DNA from: a virus
Reading direction: 5' to 3' (one strand)
Length of the DNA: 25,369 nt
Virus record (IMG/VR): IMGVR_UViG_3300017963_002090
Location: 1 to 25,369 of that record
In this document: positions 21,502 to 25,369 of the stretch, piece by piece
How the letters are laid out: every line of letters begins with the position of its first letter
How positions within the stretch are numbered: the stretch's first letter is position 1
Position numbers and translations under genes: made by a program
Notes under the pieces: generated by a model
Database searches by the model: none
Seen by the model: only the letters and a program-made list of their open reading frames with translations
Told to the model about the DNA's origin: nothing

Positions 21502-22032
21502 ATGCCGATCACTGTCGAGATGATGAAGGCGGCTTCGAAGGCGGGGCTGTCGATCGTGTGTGCGTCGTGCGAGCTGTATTGGGAGGCGCGAGACAAGGGC
21601 CTCGTGGGGGACCAGTGCCTAGCGACTAACGGTTGCGGCTCCCCGCTGGCGGGCGACTGCTTCCACGAGTACCGCGGCATCATGACGGCTGACGCCTTTC
21701 GGAAGTTCTGCTTCGTGTGCGGCGCCGACGCTACGCATCAGCTGGACCACCCGACGTGGCCGCGGGTCATTGGGGTGTGTAGGGATCATGTGGGGTGGAT
21801 GAAGGACGCCCAGATGCGGCGCCCGCAGCGTCGCCCCTACGTAGGTGCTCCGCCGAACGGCAAGAAGTTCGAGCTGCCCCCGGAGGAATCGCTCATAGGT
21901 AAGATCGTTCGAACGGAGATCGAATGGGCGAATGAAGGCGGCTACGAGTTCGACCCCAAGGAGTTCTTGAAGGGCGGCGACGCCGAGGAGAAGGATGTCG
22001 AAAGTCTCGATGAAGGTGACGCTGAAGTCTGA
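21502..22032 (+). CDS. Cys-rich zinc-binding protein, 176 aa
   Basis: ATG 21502 follows GAGGGG. The first ~60 residues hold C20, C23, C39, C45 and C53 (VCASCELYW, NGCGSPLAGDCF). A second cluster has C70xxC73 (FCFVCGADATHQLDH) and C93..H96 (VCRDH). Two zinc sites are likely. The remainder is charged and helical. I do not know the family; spacing of the second cluster resembles HNH-associated or RING-like knuckles, but no HNH catalytic pattern is convincing. It overlaps the next gene by 38 bases. Confidence 0.75.
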   Translation: MPITVEMMKAASKAGLSIVCASCELYWEARDKGLVGDQCLATNGCGSPLAGDCFHEYRGIMTADAFRKFCFVCGADATHQLDHPTWPRVIGVCRDHVGWMKDAQMRRPQRRPYVGAPPNGKKFELPPEESLIGKIVRTEIEWANEGGYEFDPKEFLKGGDAEEKDVESLDEGDAEV

Positions 22033-22834
22033 CGAGACGAAAGGCATCGAAAGACTGCTCCGAGAGTGGCCGGAGAGAGCAGAGAAAGCCAGAGCCCACC
22101 TTTCTTACCTCGCGGCCGAGTACGCCTACAAAGATCTGAAGCGGCGCATACCGAAGGGGAAGCACACTGCGTCGTACCGAGAAGGGATCGACTTCGCGGA
22201 GGTCAGCGGGGTGGGTGCGGGCGAAGCGGCCCATGCGATCTACGTTGACGTCAACAGCTCGAAGGTCCGCAAAGTTGACGCTCGGAAGGCCGTTCTGTAT
22301 GTTCGTGCGAAGAAAAGATCGCGCCGAACTCCTCCAGAAATCGCTATTCTGGAGCGCTTCAACCCATGGACTGCCAGCTCTCTTCCATTTCTTCCGAGCA
22401 AGAAGGACGCGTTGGTGGTTTCGCGCAAGGCGCGCAAGCGCGACGTCATCAAGATCTCCGAATCTCGGCATCGGGATCGCCCCAAGTGGGCGCCGTTGTT
22501 GCGTCGAGCTGGAGTTCGGAAGATCCGCAAAGACCACGACATGAAGATCCCGCGGAAGCTGCGGGCGCTTCCCGACGTGGCGCTGCAAGCGATCAAGATG
22601 GAGTTCGGGTTGGGGGCCGAGAAGCCGAAGGCCCACTGGCGCCCGTCGATCCTAGGCTTGCGGAAGAGCGGATTGCGGCGGATACTACGGGCCGAGCGAG
22701 AGCTGACGTCGGTCTTCACCAGATCGGATTTTCGGCACTGGAAGAAATGGCCCAAAAAGACCAGTCGAAAGGTTAGACTCGGGGAGGCTCGCAAGTTCGA
22801 GGCGTTCCAAAAGAAGCTCGGTGTCCGGGCTTAG
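21995..22834 (+). CDS. basic protein, putative tail-completion component, 279 aa
   Basis: ATG 21995 has GAGGAG (21985-21990) four bases upstream and overlaps the preceding gene by 38 bases; ATG 22010 is the next candidate. The start (SMKVTLKSDETKGIERLLRE) and following long helix (ERAEKARAHLSYLAAEYAYK) with IPKGKHTASYREGIDFAEVSG resemble HK97 gp10-like tail-completion proteins. The C-terminal 180 residues are unusually Arg/Lys-rich, beyond the usual length of that family. It may bind nucleic acid or the negatively charged neck. Confidence in function is low. Confidence 0.55.
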   Translation: MSKVSMKVTLKSDETKGIERLLREWPERAEKARAHLSYLAAEYAYKDLKRRIPKGKHTASYREGIDFAEVSGVGAGEAAHAIYVDVNSSKVRKVDARKAVLYVRAKKRSRRTPPEIAILERFNPWTASSLPFLPSKKDALVVSRKARKRDVIKISESRHRDRPKWAPLLRRAGVRKIRKDHDMKIPRKLRALPDVALQAIKMEFGLGAEKPKAHWRPSILGLRKSGLRRILRAERELTSVFTRSDFRHWKKWPKKTSRKVRLGEARKFEAFQKKLGVRA

Positions 22835-22851
22835 AGACGGAAGGAAGGATC

Positions 22852-23274
22852 ATGAACACTCGCATCAACGCGGTTTTGGAGGACATTCGGACTCAGCTGT
22901 CTGAGGAAGAAGGCGAAAGCACGGACGTCACGGCAGCAGGGCCTGGTGTTCCCGCAGACGTTGGTGGTGACTCGACCGCCGACGCCGAGGCGGGCTCCGG
23001 TGGTGCGGTGAACCCGCCCAACGTGAGCGACACCCTCGATCTCTACCTTTCGGAGATCGCCGATCTGCTCACCGTCGAGTACGGCAAGGGTGCAGAGGAC
23101 GCCTTCAAGTTCGTGTTCGACGCCGCCAAGGCGCTGGCTGACGAGGGGGCCATTCCGATGATCCCCGAGGACGAGGCCGCGGACGAGGAGATTGCCATCT
23201 GGCTCGGCAAGGCCAAGAGCGTTCAGTTCGGTCATCAGGTGTTGAACAAGGCGCGCGAGATGATGGGCGCGTAG
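22852..23274 (+). CDS. hypothetical protein, 140 aa
   Basis: ATG 22852 is preceded by GGAAGGAAGG. Residues ~15-55 form an acidic, Ala/Gly-rich linker (SEEEGESTDVTAAGPGVPAD), then a helical domain (NVSDTLDLYLSEIADLLTVE and AFKFVFDAAKALADEG) runs to the end. No Cys or catalytic motif. Family not recognised. It sits in the neck/tail-completion cluster, seven bases ahead of the next gene, so a virion assembly role is likely but undefined. Confidence 0.7.
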   Translation: MNTRINAVLEDIRTQLSEEEGESTDVTAAGPGVPADVGGDSTADAEAGSGGAVNPPNVSDTLDLYLSEIADLLTVEYGKGAEDAFKFVFDAAKALADEGAIPMIPEDEAADEEIAIWLGKAKSVQFGHQVLNKAREMMGA

Positions 23275-23281
23275 AGGGCCT

Positions 23282-24040
23282 GTGGGAGATCCAAAGATCA
23301 CACCCCCTTTCTCTGAAGGCGAGCGCGAGGCTTTTCTGCGCCGCCAACGGGGGCACGACCAGCAAGGCACGGTCGGCATCCGTGACTTCGATCAGGGCCT
23401 CATCGAGACGATGGGCGCCTTTGTCGAGGATCAGAGATACTGGCTGACCATTCCGGGCATCGACCCTCCGCCCGGACGGCCTGGGGTGTTGGTTACGTTT
23501 TCCTTCCCCGAAGCCGAGTTCAAATCCTACGTCCTGCCCCTGGTGCTCATTCGCCGGGACGACATCTCTCCAGCCATGGAGAGGTGGCACCCCGGCTGTG
23601 TCACCTATCGGACGCCACCGGCAGACGCGTTGCCTGTGAAGCTCCCGGACGATGGGACGATCAACGCGAACAAGGCGGGGCACGATCGAAGGGAGATGGC
23701 CTACCAGGCGACGCCTTTCGACATCACCTACACCATCTCTTGCTTGGCGCACTACCGAGGCGCGCCGGGGCAGCGGGGGCAGGTCCAGTCCGTGTTTCAT
23801 CACGTGCTTCGGACCTATGGCCCCTATTCGACCGTACTCCTGCACGACAGCCTAGGAGATCCGAGGGAGTACCACACGTTCACAGAGTCCACGTCCGTTT
23901 TGGACGAGCACTCCGAGATAGCTGATCGCATCATCGGGCTGGCTGTTAGCCTGCGGGTGGAGGCGGAACTCGATCTTTACGAGCCGGGAACCTTCAAGAC
24001 CGTCACCCAGCCGTTGACCATAAACCTCAGACAACTGTAA
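23282..24040 (+). CDS. putative tail terminator / sheath stabiliser, 252 aa
   Basis: GTG 23282 lies seven bases after the preceding stop; AGAGGGCC upstream is a modest ribosome site. The protein is beta-rich: RYWLTIPGIDPP, RPGVLVTFSFPEAEFKSYVL, PLVLIRRDDISPAMERWHPG, TPFDITYTISCLAHYRG, and a C-terminal RVEAELDLYEPGTFKTV. Size (T4 gp15 is 272 residues), beta content and location two genes before the sheath suit a gp15-type sheath stabiliser/tail terminator. No diagnostic motif confirms it, so another neck protein is possible. Confidence 0.6.
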   Translation: MGDPKITPPFSEGEREAFLRRQRGHDQQGTVGIRDFDQGLIETMGAFVEDQRYWLTIPGIDPPPGRPGVLVTFSFPEAEFKSYVLPLVLIRRDDISPAMERWHPGCVTYRTPPADALPVKLPDDGTINANKAGHDRREMAYQATPFDITYTISCLAHYRGAPGQRGQVQSVFHHVLRTYGPYSTVLLHDSLGDPREYHTFTESTSVLDEHSEIADRIIGLAVSLRVEAELDLYEPGTFKTVTQPLTINLRQL

Positions 24041-24043
24041 TGT
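24014..24043 (+). promoter_or_regulatory. possible promoter before sheath block (P4)
   Basis: TTGACC (24014-24019), 18-base spacer, TAATGT (24038-24043, TANNNT), then nine bases to ATG 24053, the same spacing as from P1's -10 to ATG 722. The -10 overlaps the TAA of the preceding gene and the -35 lies in its coding end, so chance is a real alternative. Confidence 0.3.
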
Positions 24044-24052
24044 AGGTGCGTC

Positions 24053-24463
24053 ATGGGCATGTACTACAACCGCGGGCGAGGCAATCTCCCCCTGACCCTC
24101 ACTGAAGGCCGTTCGATCTCCGTCCCCGGAAACTCTTGGGTAGAGCTGACCGGTGCGGACGAGACCGTTGCCAGCGTCATGCGCGCCGTCCGCAAGGGAC
24201 AGCTCCATCGAAAGCCCGAGCGTCCGAAGAAGGCCGCTAAGGCCGAGCCAGCCCCCAAGGCCCCGGCCCCCGTTCCGGCCAAGGCGCCCGCCAAGGCGCC
24301 CGAGAAGATCTCCCCCGTAGCTCCGGCTGCGGTCAAGGAAGAGGCAAAGACCCCAGCTCCGGTTGGGGAAGAGGCAGCAGCGACCGCGACTGCTGATCCG
24401 AAGCCTTCGACAGCGGGCAAGTCCAGTCGTCGTAGCAGGAAGTCTTCTTCGTCGCTCGACTAG
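24053..24463 (+). CDS. small protein with Ala/Pro/Lys-rich tail, 136 aa
   Basis: ATG 24053; TAGGTG upstream is a weak ribosome site. Residues 1-55 form a compact module (NLPLTLTEGRSISVPGNSWV then ASVMRAVRKGQL), a strand-turn-helix pattern. The remainder is a disordered Lys/Ala/Pro-rich linker (KAPAPVPAKAPAKAPEK) ending SSRRSRKSSSSLD. The plan, a small folded module with a long disordered tail and basic end, matches the gene at 19510. Role unknown; possibly a decoration or linker protein of the neck or tail. Confidence 0.7.
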   Translation: MGMYYNRGRGNLPLTLTEGRSISVPGNSWVELTGADETVASVMRAVRKGQLHRKPERPKKAAKAEPAPKAPAPVPAKAPAKAPEKISPVAPAAVKEEAKTPAPVGEEAAATATADPKPSTAGKSSRRSRKSSSSLD

Positions 24464-24506
24464 AAGTTTTCCAGCTGCTCCGAAAAGCCATCTGTAGGAG
24501 GTAGTC

Positions 24507-25369
24507 GTGGCTGAGTTTCTAAGCCCAGGCGTATTCATCGAAGAGGTTCCCTCTTCGACTCAGGTCGTTCAGGCCGTCTCCACATCCAACATGGGGATCG
24601 TGGGGTTCACTTCGAAGGGTCCGACAGACGAAGCGACTTTGGTCACTTCGGTCGATCAGTTCTACAAGAAGTTCGGTGAACTCTCCGCCGAGACTTTCAC
24701 CGGCCACTGCGTCCTGGCGTTCTTCGCCAACGGCGGTCGGCGATGCTTCGTCGTTCGTGTCATGCCGAACGACTCGACGGAGGCGGACGTCGACATCACG
24801 AGCCGGGTGTACGGTCAGCAGATCAACACCGGTGACGGCTCGACGACCAACTTCACCGACTCCTCTCCGGGGACGCCGATCGATCTCAAGACCACGATCA
24901 TCGGCTACAACGGCCCCACGGGCGTCAACCCCGGCATCATCATCAAGTGGCGAGCAGCCGGCACGGCGGTCACGACGGAGAACCTGCGCAACCGCGATGA
25001 CTCTGGCGACGTCACCCAGGTGGGCACCCCCACTCCGGAGCAGAGCTACGAGTTCCGCGTCGACCCCTCGTCGCTGCCAGCTCTCGCCGAAGGCGACTAC
25101 AAGCAGTACGTCATCGACCCCTCCGCGAACTTCGTGCTGAACTTCGATCCGGACGGCGCGACTCCTTCGACCATCACCGTGGCCACCCCGACGTCGGGGA
25201 CTGTGGGAACCACGACGACGGCAGCAGGCTCTGTGTGCTCGTTCGACTTCGCCACAGGCAAGGGTTCGGTGCGCTTCGCCGGCTCCGAGGCGATCGTGGC
25301 TGGTGGTCACGGCACCACGCTGACCGCGGACTACACGCCGACCACCACCACGTATGCCATCCGTGACGA
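24507..25369 (+). CDS. tail sheath protein, N-terminal part (3' end outside window)
   Basis: GTG 24507 has AGGAGG (24496-24501) five bases upstream. The visible 287 residues begin AEFLSPGVFIEEVPSSTQVV, the hallmark start of contractile tail sheath proteins, followed by STSNMGIVGFTSKGPTDEAT, LVTSVDQFYKKFGEL and HCVLAFFANGGRRCFVVRV, the conserved sheath block. From residue ~100 a Thr/Gly/Asp-rich beta insertion begins (INTGDGSTTNFTDSSPG ... DFATGKGSVRFAGSE) and still runs at the window end. The sheath polymerises around the tail tube and contracts to drive DNA entry, so the virus is a myovirus. The frame is open to the last base. Confidence 0.93.
   Translation, partial: MAEFLSPGVFIEEVPSSTQVVQAVSTSNMGIVGFTSKGPTDEATLVTSVDQFYKKFGELSAETFTGHCVLAFFANGGRRCFVVRVMPNDSTEADVDITSRVYGQQINTGDGSTTNFTDSSPGTPIDLKTTIIGYNGPTGVNPGIIIKWRAAGTAVTTENLRNRDDSGDVTQVGTPTPEQSYEFRVDPSSLPALAEGDYKQYVIDPSANFVLNFDPDGATPSTITVATPTSGTVGTTTTAAGSVCSFDFATGKGSVRFAGSEAIVAGGHGTTLTADYTPTTTTYAIRD

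Noticed and set aside
22275-22303. Promoter-like TTGACG - 17 bases - TATGTT
   Set aside because: It lies inside the 21995-22834 coding region, with no gene start just downstream; most likely chance.
1-25369. tRNA genes, CRISPR arrays, insertion sequences, attachment sites
   Set aside because: By eye I found no cloverleaf with a TTCGA-type arm, no spaced direct repeats, no transposase and no integrase; a dedicated tRNA scan could still find a divergent one.

Overview
This window is a stretch of a GC-rich genome of a large contractile-tailed phage (myovirus type, T4-like head plan). All credible genes lie on the plus strand. They are tightly packed, many overlapping by one stop/start (ATGA or GTGA), and no bacterial housekeeping genes are seen. 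The order small terminase candidate - large terminase - portal - internal/core proteins - prohead protease - major capsid protein - neck/connector proteins - tail sheath is the classical head-to-tail module. The host cannot be named from sequence. High GC, a histone-H1-like Lys/Ala/Pro protein and a VanW-type cell-surface protein would fit a phage of a high-GC bacterium such as a Myxococcota-like or actinobacterial host; this is inference.

Layout. Positions 1-664 hold the end of one unknown gene and a second unknown gene. A good sigma70-like promoter (684-712) precedes a replication/accessory block (785-5436). This block holds an acidic-plus-basic histone-H1-like protein, a family-A DNA polymerase with 3'-5' exonuclease, a small SH3-like protein, an exported VanW protein and a free-standing HNH nuclease. 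A short gap with a weaker promoter-like sequence leads into the packaging block (5524-10709): a coiled-coil small-terminase candidate and a 1477-residue large terminase precursor. The precursor carries two inteins, one with a LAGLIDADG endonuclease inside the Walker A motif and one with an HNH endonuclease at the ATPase/nuclease junction. Removing both leaves a terminase of about 705 residues.

The head block (10743-19033) contains two small unknown proteins, the portal, a helical unknown, a very acidic prohead-core-like protein, a T4 gp21-like protease fused to a coiled-coil scaffold, and the major capsid protein. It closes with a strong intrinsic terminator followed at once by a 22-bp palindrome. 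The last block (19143-25369) has two acidic or tail-bearing accessory proteins, a 56-residue zinc ribbon, several neck/connector/tail-completion candidates, a Cys-rich protein, a sheath-stabiliser candidate, and the 5' part of the tail sheath gene, cut by the window end.

The most notable points are the two inteins with different endonuclease classes in one terminase, the nested in-frame start that could release a free histone-like protein, the exported VanW protein, the protease-scaffold fusion, an open but start-less frame ending in TGATG just before the protease, and Ig-like or beta-rich insertions that appear in both the capsid protein and the sheath. No tRNA, rRNA, CRISPR array, insertion sequence or convincing minus-strand gene was seen. 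Every gap longer than about 80 bases is covered by a feature entry.
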